From assembly GCA_963539845.1 (NCBI GenBank), contig CAUTML010000003.1, forward strand, positions 1 to 64,000: a stretch of 64,000 nucleotides of DNA, in the 5' to 3' direction. The stretch comes from CAMUQR01 sp963539845. Lineage in GTDB: Bacteria > Patescibacteriota > Saccharimonadia > Saccharimonadales > Saccharimonadaceae. The notes under the pieces were generated by a model. It did no database searches. It worked only from the letters and a program-made list of their open reading frames with translations, and had not been told where the DNA came from. Position 1 is the first letter of the stretch. Every line of letters begins with the position of its first letter. Of this stretch, positions 1 through 8,253 are shown piece by piece. The position numbers were made by a program, and so were the translations under genes.

Positions 1-377
1 CCATTACCATTCGAACCCCAGCAATAGGCTTTAGAATTAGAACCGATGGCGCAAGAATGAACGTAACCAGCCGAAATTTGCGTCAATCTAGATGAATTTT
101 GGAAATCCCGGCCTTTAAGAATAACTTTATCACCACCAGCAGGGGCGCCAATGCGGGGAGAGACTGATTGGAGTTGGAGACCAGTGGCTTGGGAGGTTTG
201 GGAGCGTTTAATAGAAGCTAGAATTGGCACTAGTGAGATAATGAGAGCCAGAGAAGCCAGCACTGCTAGATGCTGTTTAGGGTGCTGTTTGAACGAGGAA
301 CGATAAACCCGCCAGTTAATTTTAGTAAAAATTGGCTTTAATTTGGTCAGTCGCTGTCGGATGAAAGTTTTTAGCAT
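1..377 (-). CDS. IPT/TIG and RCC1-repeat surface protein, 5' end only (truncated by window edge)
   Basis: Reading the minus strand from an ATG at 375-377 gives an open frame that runs off the window. A basic N-terminus is followed by one hydrophobic segment (about residues 38-52), so the rest probably lies outside the cell. Next comes an IPT/TIG-like start (VSPRIGAPAGGDKVILKG), then ISAGYVHSCAIG and AYCWGSNG, which match the start of RCC1/BNR-type beta-propeller repeats. The leader has an extended -10 (TGCTACAAT, about 423-431) and a GGGGAAA ribosome-binding site. Such proteins are usually secreted or surface proteins of unknown role in bacteria. The repeat number cannot be seen here. Confidence 0.75.
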   Translation of the reverse strand, partial: MLKTFIRQRLTKLKPIFTKINWRVYRSSFKQHPKQHLAVLASLALIISLVPILASIKRSQTSQATGLQLQSVSPRIGAPAGGDKVILKGRDFQNSSRLTQISAGYVHSCAIGSNSKAYCWGSNGN

Positions 378-422
378 TGTTTTTATTGATTTCCCCTATT
401 TTTTAAAACTATAAACATAAGT

Positions 423-431
423 ATTGTAGCA
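423..431 (-). promoter_or_regulatory. extended -10 promoter of the RCC1-like gene
   Basis: TGCTACAAT read on the minus strand, about 46 bases upstream of the ATG at 377. The leader contains GGGGAAA before the start. Confidence 0.45.
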
Positions 432-521
432 TAAATGGGTATAATTTAGCAAGCAAAAATACGTTTTTTAAACGTAGCAATCTTCCCATTATACCATAAA
501 ACGCGGAATAAGTCAATAGGA

Positions 522-550
522 TTGCCTTTTGCATCAATCTACCCTACAAT
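522..550 (+). promoter_or_regulatory. promoter of the CDF transporter, leaderless
   Basis: TTGCCT (522-527), a 17-base spacer and TACAAT (545-550). The ATG at 557 begins six bases after the -10 box, about where transcription should start, so the mRNA probably has no leader. Confidence 0.7.
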
Positions 551-556
551 TAGGTT

Positions 557-1435
557 ATGGCAAAACGAGCGAAATTGCAAAAATTTATTTACGCCTTAAT
601 CGGCACGGCGATAGCGACAATTGGGTTAAAAACGGTGGCTTTTTTGGCGACAAATTCGGTAGGCCTGTTGTCGGACGCCCTGGAATCGCTGGTCAATCTG
701 GTAGCCGGAGTGGTGGCGTTGGTGATTTTTCGGTATTCGACCAAGCCAGCCGACAAGAATCATAATTTCGGTCATCACAAAGCGGAGTATTTTTCGAGCA
801 TTATTGAAAGCGGGCTGATCCTGATGGCGGGTGGAATGATTATCTGGACGGCTGTGGAGCGCCTGATTACTCCGACCGCTATTACCAATCTAGATCTGGG
901 AGTGCTGGTCGGAGTGCTGGCGTCGGGTTTGAACTTAATTACGGCGCGAATTTTAATCAGCCAAGGTAGTAAACACCGGTCAATTCTGCTAGAAGCCGAC
1001 GGACATCATCTGATGAGCGATGTTTGGACCTCGCTCGGGGTGCTGGTCGGGGTGACGTTGGCTCGATTGAGCGGACTGGTGTTTATCGACCCACTGATAG
1101 CGATAGCGGTGGCGCTTCATATTATTAAAACTGGTGTGAGGCTGATTATGCGGTCGGCGAATGGACTGCTCGATCCGGCAATTGATGCTAATGATTTAAA
1201 AACCGTGCGTCGGTATTTGCGTCAGCTTAAAGATCAAGGTCTGGATTATCACAAACTGCAAACTCGGCAAACTGGTGATTATAAATTGGTCGTTTTTCAT
1301 CTGTTGGTGCCGGACGATTGGACGGTCAAACAAGCCCATCAACGGGCGCACCAAATCGAAGCCGATATTCGTCAACTACTAGGCAAAAACACCGAAGTCA
1401 CCAGTCATGTTGAGCCGTTGTCGGATTTAGAATGA
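557..1435 (+). CDS. cation diffusion facilitator (CDF) family metal transporter
   Basis: A 292-residue inner-membrane secondary transporter of the CDF/cation efflux family, which exports divalent metal (Zn, Fe or Mn) in exchange for protons. Several hydrophobic segments fill the first 200 residues. Metal-site signatures are SDALESLVN in TM2 and HHLMSD in TM5 (the HxxxD pair), with the family marker HNFGHHKAEYF between them. The last 90 residues form the usual soluble C-terminal domain. The E/N form of the first site, in place of DxxxD, argues against a pure Zn/Cd exporter, but the metal cannot be fixed from sequence. It ends with TGA directly against the end of the convergent M16 gene. Confidence 0.9.
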   Translation: MAKRAKLQKFIYALIGTAIATIGLKTVAFLATNSVGLLSDALESLVNLVAGVVALVIFRYSTKPADKNHNFGHHKAEYFSSIIESGLILMAGGMIIWTAVERLITPTAITNLDLGVLVGVLASGLNLITARILISQGSKHRSILLEADGHHLMSDVWTSLGVLVGVTLARLSGLVFIDPLIAIAVALHIIKTGVRLIMRSANGLLDPAIDANDLKTVRRYLRQLKDQGLDYHKLQTRQTGDYKLVVFHLLVPDDWTVKQAHQRAHQIEADIRQLLGKNTEVTSHVEPLSDLE

Positions 1436-2704
1436 TTAAACCGGCGCAACTCCAACCAGCTCACCGAGTTCGGCAATTACTTTAGCCTGGCAATTAGACA
1501 CCGCCACCAGGACTTTTTTATCAGAAGTAATAAATTGACGCGCGATGTAGTTGACTTCGTCAAGCGTAATGGATTTGACTAATTGTTCATATTGATTAAA
1601 ATCATCCAACTCGTCAAAATCCAGATAGCGTCCCCGATAAAAATCATACAATCCGCGGGGCGTTATGTCCTCCATTGACAAATCGCCCAAAATCGCTTGT
1701 CGAGCGCGCTCCAGTTCAACCTCAGTAAAGCCAGTTTTCAGCACGGTTTGTAGCTCCCGGGCTATCAGTTGGAACAGCGCCCGAGCGTGTTTGTGACTGA
1801 CTTCGCCATCGATATAAAAATCGGCTGATTTTTCGGTGTTGTAGCGCCCACCTTCAATACTGTAGACAATGCCCTGCTCGCGCGCTTTCGAATAGATCCG
1901 CGATTTGGCGGACGAAAACAGTGCAAAAATCGCAAAACGCATGGCTGTGGTCTGCCGAATGGTCATTTTTTGGTCCAAAATTGACACAAACGTAAAATCG
2001 ATGTTTTGGACGTCTTTTTTGTAAATCAAATGACTACCACCATGCCGACGGTCGAATAACAGTCGTTGGCGCTGTCCACGTGGCAGTTTGAGCGCCTCGA
2101 TTTTGGCTTTTAGCTTCGGCTTGATTCGACGAAAATCGCCACAAATCACCACATCGAGATTATCAGTCGTGAAAAACCGTGAATAATAGGTCTGAATATC
2201 CGCCAGCGTAATATTTGGCAGATTTTTTAAACGGTCGGCGTAGGTTTGAGCCTGAATGCCCGTCGCTTGAGCATAAATCGGATAAATTAACCGCGAATGA
2301 TGATTTAGGCAGTCCTCAAGTTCGATTTCGACAACTGACAGTTCTTTAGCAAAATAATCCGGCTCAAATTTCGGTTGATTTAGCGCCGAAATCACCAAAT
2401 CCATCACCCGTTCCCAGTCGAACCGAGGCGCCTGAAATTCATAGCGCACCAGCTGATCATTAGTCCAAGCGCCGTAATAAGCCCCGTTTTTAACCAATTC
2501 ACTCAAAAATTCAACCTCAGTCCAGCCTTTTGGCGTCACAAATAAATGTTCCAACAGATGAGGTAAATCATACTGCTCAGGCCGAGCATAGCGATACCCC
2601 GCCTCAAAATGAAAATCGCAAATCAGATATTTAGCGTCCGGCACATCAATCCACAGCACCCGCGCCCCGTTGTTTAAGATTTCAATTTCTACTTGATGTT
2701 TCAT
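1436..2704 (-). CDS. M16 family zinc metallopeptidase
   Basis: 422 residues with the inverted zinc motif HLLEH (H49, E52, H53) and a downstream acidic stretch (VVEIELED, about 124-131) at the right distance for the third zinc ligand. The C-terminal half resembles the inactive M16_C domain. M16 enzymes (pitrilysin/MPP/YmxG-like) degrade or process peptides. The length fits the half-size bacterial type that works as a dimer. No signal peptide is seen, so it is cytoplasmic. The start is an ATG behind AAAAAAGGAATTAT. It converges on the CDF gene with no spacer. Confidence 0.88.
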   Translation of the reverse strand: MKHQVEIEILNNGARVLWIDVPDAKYLICDFHFEAGYRYARPEQYDLPHLLEHLFVTPKGWTEVEFLSELVKNGAYYGAWTNDQLVRYEFQAPRFDWERVMDLVISALNQPKFEPDYFAKELSVVEIELEDCLNHHSRLIYPIYAQATGIQAQTYADRLKNLPNITLADIQTYYSRFFTTDNLDVVICGDFRRIKPKLKAKIEALKLPRGQRQRLLFDRRHGGSHLIYKKDVQNIDFTFVSILDQKMTIRQTTAMRFAIFALFSSAKSRIYSKAREQGIVYSIEGGRYNTEKSADFYIDGEVSHKHARALFQLIARELQTVLKTGFTEVELERARQAILGDLSMEDITPRGLYDFYRGRYLDFDELDDFNQYEQLVKSITLDEVNYIARQFITSDKKVLVAVSNCQAKVIAELGELVGVAPV

Positions 2705-2738
2705 ATAATTCCTTTTTTAATTTAAACTAACTTTAAAA

Positions 2739-2757
2739 TGTTGTAGTAAATACAACA
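2739..2757. repeat. inverted repeat in the leader of the M16 gene
   Basis: TGTTGTA, a five-base loop, then TACAACA: a perfect 7-bp inverted repeat 35 bases upstream of the M16 start, inside the transcribed leader. It could be an operator or a small hairpin. Confidence 0.4.
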
Positions 2758-2796
2758 CACTACTATGCTAACAAGAAATTATTTAATCATGATTTT

Positions 2797-2825
2797 ATTA
2801 TACGGAATTGACTCAGAAAAAGCAA
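2797..2825 (-). promoter_or_regulatory. promoter of the M16 protease gene
   Basis: On the minus strand: TTGCTT (2820-2825), a 17-base spacer and TATAAT (2797-2802). It lies between the end of uvrD and the M16 gene and gives a leader of about 85 bases. Confidence 0.65.
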
Positions 2826-2833
2826 TAGCCAGT

Positions 2834-4921
2834 CTATATTTTGTTCAAGCGCGCAAATTCAACATTAAGCTTGCGGATTTGGTTGTCGTTAAAACGCACG
2901 CTGACCGCTAAACCATCGACATCAATCACCTCGCCCTCGCCGAAAATATCAGAGCGAACCCGATCGCCAACTTCAAACTCGTTAATCAAATCCACCAAAA
3001 AATCATCACCCTGGTCGTCGGCGTAGCCTGCGCTGGTCGAAAGCAAGCCAGCATCCGCCAAAAACTGCGACGGTAGCATCTGGCGACGCGATCCACCGAC
3101 AAACCGACAGCCCGCCGAGAACAGATACAACCGTTCCTTAGCTCGGGTCATCGCCACATAGCACAATCGGCGCTCTTCCTCGAGCTCCTCCGGTTTTTCA
3201 AATACTCGAGCGTGCGGAAAAGTTCCCTCCTCAAAACCAATCACCATCACCACCGGAAACTCCAAACCTTTAGCCGAGTGCATAGTCATCAGACTAATCT
3301 GCCCGCCGTCAGCAGTTTTGTCACTGCTCGACAAAAGTGCCGAATCCTCCAAAAATGAGCCAACATCCGCATAAGAGCGAGCTTCATTAGCTAACACCTC
3401 GAGATATTCAAGCTTGGTTTCAGCAGTCAAGGCGTCTTTTTTGATCAACAAATCGTAACCAGTCCAGTCGATGATTTTAGTAATCAGCTCACTCGGGGCG
3501 GTGCCAGCTAAGAATTCCGCCTGGATTTTTTGTAAAACCGTAGTAAATTTCGCTAATTTGGTCTGGGCAAGTTTCGGCAAATCTGATTGATCGAGTTGTT
3601 TAAGGGCGGTAAAGATATCTTGTCCGCTAGCCTGCCACCAAGCGATGAATTTAGTCTGAGTTGTTGCCCCGATGCCCCGCGCTGGGACATTGATAATCCG
3701 CGCCAGGCTGACCTGATCATGTGGTTGATAGCACAACCGCAGATAAGCCAAAATGTCTTTAACTTCTTTGCGATCAAAAAAGCGCACGCCACCGATGATT
3801 TTATACGGCAAATTAGCGGAAATCAGCGCTCGCTCTAGACCGTAGCTTTGGGCGTTGGTGCGATAAAGAATGGCGATTTCGTCGAGTTGGTAAACATTGC
3901 GCAAATCACGAATTAAATTGGCGATGCGAAACGCTTCATCGTGTTCATCAGCCACAAACCGAACTTCCACTGGCTCGCCATCACCAGCCTCCGTCCACAT
4001 TTGTTTGTCGGTGCGCTGGAGGTTTTTTTCGATGACTTTTTGGGCGACAGATAGAATATTACCGGTTGAGCGATAGTTTTGTTCGAGTTTGATGACCTTA
4101 GCACCGGCAAAATCCCGCTGAAAATTCAAAATATTGGTAAAATCCGCCCCGCGAAAAGAATAAACTGATTGCCAGTCATCACCCACCACGCAGATATTTT
4201 GCTGGGAGTTGACCAACAATTTGACAATTTTATACTGAGCCGAATTAGTGTCCTGATACTCATCAATTAGAATAAATTTAAACTGTTTTTGCCACTGTTG
4301 ACGAACGCTCGGCACGGTTTTTAATAAACGAACCACTTCTAGCAACAAATCATCAAAATCCAGCGCCCGCGTTTGACGCTTCAAACGCTCATATTCCCGA
4401 TAAATCTCCGCCAGACGTTTTTTATCATGGTGAAACACACTCTCGGCGTATTCGTCAGGCGTTTGCATCCGATTTTTAGCCGAAGAAATTACCGCCGACA
4501 CTGCTCGCGGTTTGAGCTCTGATTTCAGGCCGAGACTGGTAAGAGCTTGTTTAATTAAACCCTGGCGGTCGGTTTCATCATAAATCACAAACTGCGGATC
4601 AATGCCAATCGCCGTGCCCGATTGACGCAAAATCTTGACACAAATCCCGTGAAAAGTACCCATATACGGCATAAACGACCAGCTATTCGGTCGCCCCAGC
4701 AACGTCGAAAGGCGCTGACGCATCTCCTGAGAGGCTTTGTTGGTAAAAGTAACCGCCAAAATTTCCTGATCGGCCACACCACAATTTTGAATTAAATGAG
4801 CAATCCGATGGGTCAGAGTTTTGGTTTTGCCCGAACCAGCCCCTGCCAGCACTAACACCGGTCCGTCAACCGTACGCACCGCCTCAGCTTGTGCTTCGTT
4901 TAAGCCTGCAAATAAGTCCAT
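2834..4921 (-). CDS. uvrD: UvrD/PcrA family 3'-5' DNA helicase
   Basis: A 695-residue superfamily 1A helicase that unwinds DNA in excision repair, mismatch repair and fork rescue. Motifs run in order: Walker A GAGSGKT (27-33), TFTNKAS (Ia), DEYQDTNSAQ (II), VVGDDWQSVYSFRGA (III), LEQNYRST (IV), MTMHSAKGLEFPVV (V) and VAMTRAKERLYL (VI). The last 50 residues (GDRVRSDIFGEGEVI) form the Tudor-like tail typical of PcrA/UvrD. Length is usual. The ATG follows a TATAAT box by six bases, and that box lies inside the last codons of the upstream gene, so uvrD can be transcribed on its own without a leader. Confidence 0.96.
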   Translation of the reverse strand: MDLFAGLNEAQAEAVRTVDGPVLVLAGAGSGKTKTLTHRIAHLIQNCGVADQEILAVTFTNKASQEMRQRLSTLLGRPNSWSFMPYMGTFHGICVKILRQSGTAIGIDPQFVIYDETDRQGLIKQALTSLGLKSELKPRAVSAVISSAKNRMQTPDEYAESVFHHDKKRLAEIYREYERLKRQTRALDFDDLLLEVVRLLKTVPSVRQQWQKQFKFILIDEYQDTNSAQYKIVKLLVNSQQNICVVGDDWQSVYSFRGADFTNILNFQRDFAGAKVIKLEQNYRSTGNILSVAQKVIEKNLQRTDKQMWTEAGDGEPVEVRFVADEHDEAFRIANLIRDLRNVYQLDEIAILYRTNAQSYGLERALISANLPYKIIGGVRFFDRKEVKDILAYLRLCYQPHDQVSLARIINVPARGIGATTQTKFIAWWQASGQDIFTALKQLDQSDLPKLAQTKLAKFTTVLQKIQAEFLAGTAPSELITKIIDWTGYDLLIKKDALTAETKLEYLEVLANEARSYADVGSFLEDSALLSSSDKTADGGQISLMTMHSAKGLEFPVVMVIGFEEGTFPHARVFEKPEELEEERRLCYVAMTRAKERLYLFSAGCRFVGGSRRQMLPSQFLADAGLLSTSAGYADDQGDDFLVDLINEFEVGDRVRSDIFGEGEVIDVDGLAVSVRFNDNQIRKLNVEFARLNKI

Positions 4922-6157
4922 TTACTTATTATACACTGTCAAAAGGTAAATACCGACCGATGCTCCAATAATTGCTATAATTGTCAACAAAATCCAAATT
5001 ACCGTACTCCATTTGCTAGGAGCGTCTGGAGCGGTCGATGCATCACCTCGATAAAGCGTCGCTGTGTCGTCTAAAATAGTAGTTGGCTCCACTTGCAAGG
5101 TTGAAGCTTGGCGGTCGCTAGCCATTGCCTTGTCATACGGCACGCCCAGTGGTCGTTTATCTACCTTAGCACTATCCAAAAACGGACTAGAACTGCGGTC
5201 TTGCGGAGACAAATCTACCCGTCGAGCACTAGTAGAATCGGTTTCGGTTGGATTTATAGCGTCTAGCTCGGCCATTTCGTCTAAATCGACCACCGAAGAT
5301 TGAGGCTGAGAAATCCGATTTGACGGCTGAGACGCCGAAATTGGAGTAGATGCTGGTTGTTGAGGCGCTTTAGGGGCTAGTTTTGCTACATAATCAACTG
5401 AATCGTATTGATAGACCGTCTCCGAACCATCCGGTTGCTTAGTCGATAAAGTTTCGCTTTGATAATGACCGGTTACCAGCGAATCAGTGGAGCGATTTGC
5501 CGATTCGATTACCGGAGTCATTGCCGGAGCCGTCATAGCTTCGCCCACTTGATTTAATCGACGACGCTGACGCAGTAAATTCGCTCCGCGCGATACCGAC
5601 GCAGTATTTGATAAATCAGCCGGACGTGCTGTAGTTTGAAGCGTTTTAGCTGGTTTGACTGACGCTGATTGTTGAGCAACTGTGTGAGACGATTGAGATG
5701 TTGTTGATACTCGGGGTGCAGACGTGGTTGATGTTCGTGATATAGGCGCCGTTGATGTTCGCGGTCTAGATGCCATAGTCGACGTTCGAGACGTGGTCGG
5801 CATATTTAATGCTCGGGGTGTAGTCGCCGTAGCAGGTTTAACCCGACGGATACCATCAACCGGCAAGCCACGATTTAGGCGCTTGGTCTGCGACGCCGTT
5901 CCCGGAGACGAAACCGTCTGAGACACGGTTCGGGGGGCTGCCTGAGCAGAAACTGTCGGGCGAACCGGCACCGTTGGCGTCGACTTACGACTTTTAGAAA
6001 TCGGCTTGGTAGTAGAATGAGCCACGTTAATAATGTCCATATTTCGCCCTCGACTCTGTTGTTGGCGCAGGCGAGCTTTTTTCTCGGCGACTTGTTTTTT
6101 CTGGTTCATAATCTTGTGCACTTCCTGATCAAGCGCTTCAAAATCAATATCTTGCAT
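4922..6157 (-). CDS. low-complexity Ser/Thr/Pro/Ala-rich protein with C-terminal membrane anchor
   Basis: About 411 residues with no recognised family. The N-terminal 40 residues are charged and helical (FEALDQEVHKIM). A long Ser/Thr/Pro/Arg-rich region with repeated TSRTST/SRTSTTSAPR-like stretches is probably disordered. One hydrophobic segment (VIWILLTIIAIIGASVGIYL) lies at the extreme C-terminus, as in a tail-anchored protein facing the cytoplasm. The ATG at 6157 overlaps the tpiA stop (TGATG) behind a GAAGGGGGC site, so it is translationally coupled to tpiA. The function is unknown. Confidence 0.7.
   Translation of the reverse strand: MQDIDFEALDQEVHKIMNQKKQVAEKKARLRQQQSRGRNMDIINVAHSTTKPISKSRKSTPTVPVRPTVSAQAAPRTVSQTVSSPGTASQTKRLNRGLPVDGIRRVKPATATTPRALNMPTTSRTSTMASRPRTSTAPISRTSTTSAPRVSTTSQSSHTVAQQSASVKPAKTLQTTARPADLSNTASVSRGANLLRQRRRLNQVGEAMTAPAMTPVIESANRSTDSLVTGHYQSETLSTKQPDGSETVYQYDSVDYVAKLAPKAPQQPASTPISASQPSNRISQPQSSVVDLDEMAELDAINPTETDSTSARRVDLSPQDRSSSPFLDSAKVDKRPLGVPYDKAMASDRQASTLQVEPTTILDDTATLYRGDASTAPDAPSKWSTVIWILLTIIAIIGASVGIYLLTVYNK
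4928..4933 (-). promoter_or_regulatory. -10 box of uvrD, leaderless
   Basis: TATAAT on the minus strand, six bases before the uvrD ATG and overlapping the last codons of the upstream membrane-protein gene. Confidence 0.5.
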
Positions 6158-6939
6158 CAATTGCCCCCTTCTTTTGTTAAATTGTAAGTTTTTTCAATAA
6201 TATCGTTAAACTGATAAGCGTTCAAACTCGATCCGCCCATCATCAATCCATCAACACCTTTAATTTGCAAAAAGCCCAAGGCATTATCGGAAGTTACGCT
6301 ACCACCGTAAACCACCCGCACTGCGGTTGAAGCTTTTTTGCCAAATAAATAACCAATTTGGTCACGAATTATGGCGACAGCCTTAACTACATCAACTACT
6401 TGAGCTGATTGCCCAGTGCCAATTGCCCACACCGGCTCGTAAGCAATCACACAATTAGCGATATCTTCGCTGGTCACATTAGCTAGACCAGTTAGCAGTT
6501 GGTCATTGAGCACGTCTTTGGTTTCACCAGCCGAACGATCAACAATCGTTTCACCAACACACAAAATCGGCTTAATACCTGAGCGCAAGGCCGCCTGAAC
6601 TTTACCACGGATGTCTTTGTCGGTTTCGTGAAAAATATGCCGGCGCTCAGAATGACCAACAAGCGCGTATTCCACGATATTTTTGAGTTGAGCGATGGCC
6701 ACTTCGCCAGTAAAAGCCCCAAAATCACGCCAATAAAAGTTTTGAGCGGCTAGTTTGAACTGACGTTTGTTAATCTGCAAACTGAGCGATTGAAGCGTAA
6801 ACACCGATGGTGCTAGCACCACATCGACCGAACGATGGGCTTGAATTAAATTGGATAATTTATGCAAATATAAACTAGCTTCATTCATCGTGAAGTTCAT
6901 TTTCCAGTTGCCGATAATGATTTTTTTATTTTGCGTCAT
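6157..6939 (-). CDS. tpiA: triosephosphate isomerase
   Basis: Interconverts dihydroxyacetone phosphate and glyceraldehyde 3-phosphate in glycolysis. 260 residues, normal length. Visible marks are GNWKMN (active-site Lys), VGHSERR (catalytic His), AYEPVWAIGTG (catalytic Glu, loop 6) and VYGGSV (phosphate binding). It follows pgk by about 40 bases on the same strand and is coupled to the low-complexity gene downstream. Confidence 0.97.
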   Translation of the reverse strand: MTQNKKIIIGNWKMNFTMNEASLYLHKLSNLIQAHRSVDVVLAPSVFTLQSLSLQINKRQFKLAAQNFYWRDFGAFTGEVAIAQLKNIVEYALVGHSERRHIFHETDKDIRGKVQAALRSGIKPILCVGETIVDRSAGETKDVLNDQLLTGLANVTSEDIANCVIAYEPVWAIGTGQSAQVVDVVKAVAIIRDQIGYLFGKKASTAVRVVYGGSVTSDNALGFLQIKGVDGLMMGGSSLNAYQFNDIIEKTYNLTKEGGN

Positions 6940-6978
6940 ATTTTAAAATGTTTATGGCTAGATCAATTATAACGGTTT

Positions 6979-8190
6979 TTAAAGATTAAGTAAACCCTTA
7001 GCGCCCGGTAATTCCCCATAAGCTAACAGTTCTAAACTCGCTCCACCACCAGTTGACAAAAACAATTCGGAGTAAACTGCACCACGAACGTTGGTTTGGT
7101 TTTTTGTTGTAAAATTGTCAACAAAACCGACCGTGTCGCCACCGCCAATTAGCGCTGGCGTATGGTGTTTGATCAACGCAGTAATCACCGCCACACTTCC
7201 GCCAGCCAAGGACGGATTTTCGCTGTAACCGAGGTTACCATTCCACAGAACCGCGCCCGCTTGTTGAATAAGTGTTGTAATTTTTGCAATAGTTTCAGGG
7301 CCAATATCACCAATAATCTCGGTTGCTGTCAGCTGTCCTAGAGGTTTAGCTACCGCTTCCGTCGCCTGCAAATCGTTCACTGCCAGTACATCACTTGGCA
7401 AAATCAGCCGGTCTAAGCTTTTGCCAGCCCGAGTCCACGCCTGATAAACCGCTTGGACCGCCGGCGCTTGATTGTTTTCCACCAGACTGCGACCGACATT
7501 AAAACCCGCCTCCGCCAAAAACACATTAGCCATCGCTCCACCAATTATTAGATAATCAACTTCGCCCGCTAATTTTGTCAAAAAATCAATCTTGTCACTG
7601 ATTTTGGCACCACCGACAATCGCCATCAATGGTCGCTGGGCTGTTTGCAAAAATCCACCAACCGCCAAATATTCCCGCACAAAATTATCGCTAGCGTAAC
7701 TTGGTAGGAGTTTGGTAACTGCCTCGGTCGTGGCGGATTGTCGATGTGCCACCGCAAAACCATCTTGGACAAACACTTCCGCGCCAGTTGACGCCACTAA
7801 TTGTCGAGCAAACGCCTCATCATTATTAGCTTCACCCGACCAGAAGCGCAGGTTTTCGAATAATACGATTTGTTCTGTCGGTAGTTGTTCTGGCGTTAGC
7901 CCTTGCCAATCCGCCACCCAACCCACGGATTGCTCTAACAATCGCCCCAGATGTTCGGCTACCGGCGCTAACGATAACTCCGCCTCAAAACCTTGACCGG
8001 TTGGGCGTCCCAGATGACTGACGAGAATAATTTTACGCGCTCCAGCCATCATCAGCGCCCGAATCACCCCCAAACTAGTTCGAATCCGCATATCATTTTG
8101 GATCTGACCAGCTTGAATCGGCACGTTATAGTCGGTGCGCACCAACACCGTTTTATCTTTAAAATTAAATTGATCGACTAATCGTTTCAT
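6979..8190 (-). CDS. pgk: phosphoglycerate kinase
   Basis: 403 residues, standard length. It transfers phosphate from 1,3-bisphosphoglycerate to ADP. The N-terminal signature VLVRTDYNVPI, the basic patch VSHLGRPTG and the C-terminal nucleotide loop IGGGDTVGFVD are all present. The start has an AGAGGA site. It forms a glycolytic pair with tpiA, consistent with a fermentative energy metabolism. Confidence 0.97.
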   Translation of the reverse strand: MKRLVDQFNFKDKTVLVRTDYNVPIQAGQIQNDMRIRTSLGVIRALMMAGARKIILVSHLGRPTGQGFEAELSLAPVAEHLGRLLEQSVGWVADWQGLTPEQLPTEQIVLFENLRFWSGEANNDEAFARQLVASTGAEVFVQDGFAVAHRQSATTEAVTKLLPSYASDNFVREYLAVGGFLQTAQRPLMAIVGGAKISDKIDFLTKLAGEVDYLIIGGAMANVFLAEAGFNVGRSLVENNQAPAVQAVYQAWTRAGKSLDRLILPSDVLAVNDLQATEAVAKPLGQLTATEIIGDIGPETIAKITTLIQQAGAVLWNGNLGYSENPSLAGGSVAVITALIKHHTPALIGGGDTVGFVDNFTTKNQTNVRGAVYSELFLSTGGGASLELLAYGELPGAKGLLNL

Positions 8191-8253
8191 AATTCCTCTT
8201 GTGTTTATTGTAAACGGTTAGTGATGGTTTCGCAACCAAAGTTTTTTAAAAAA

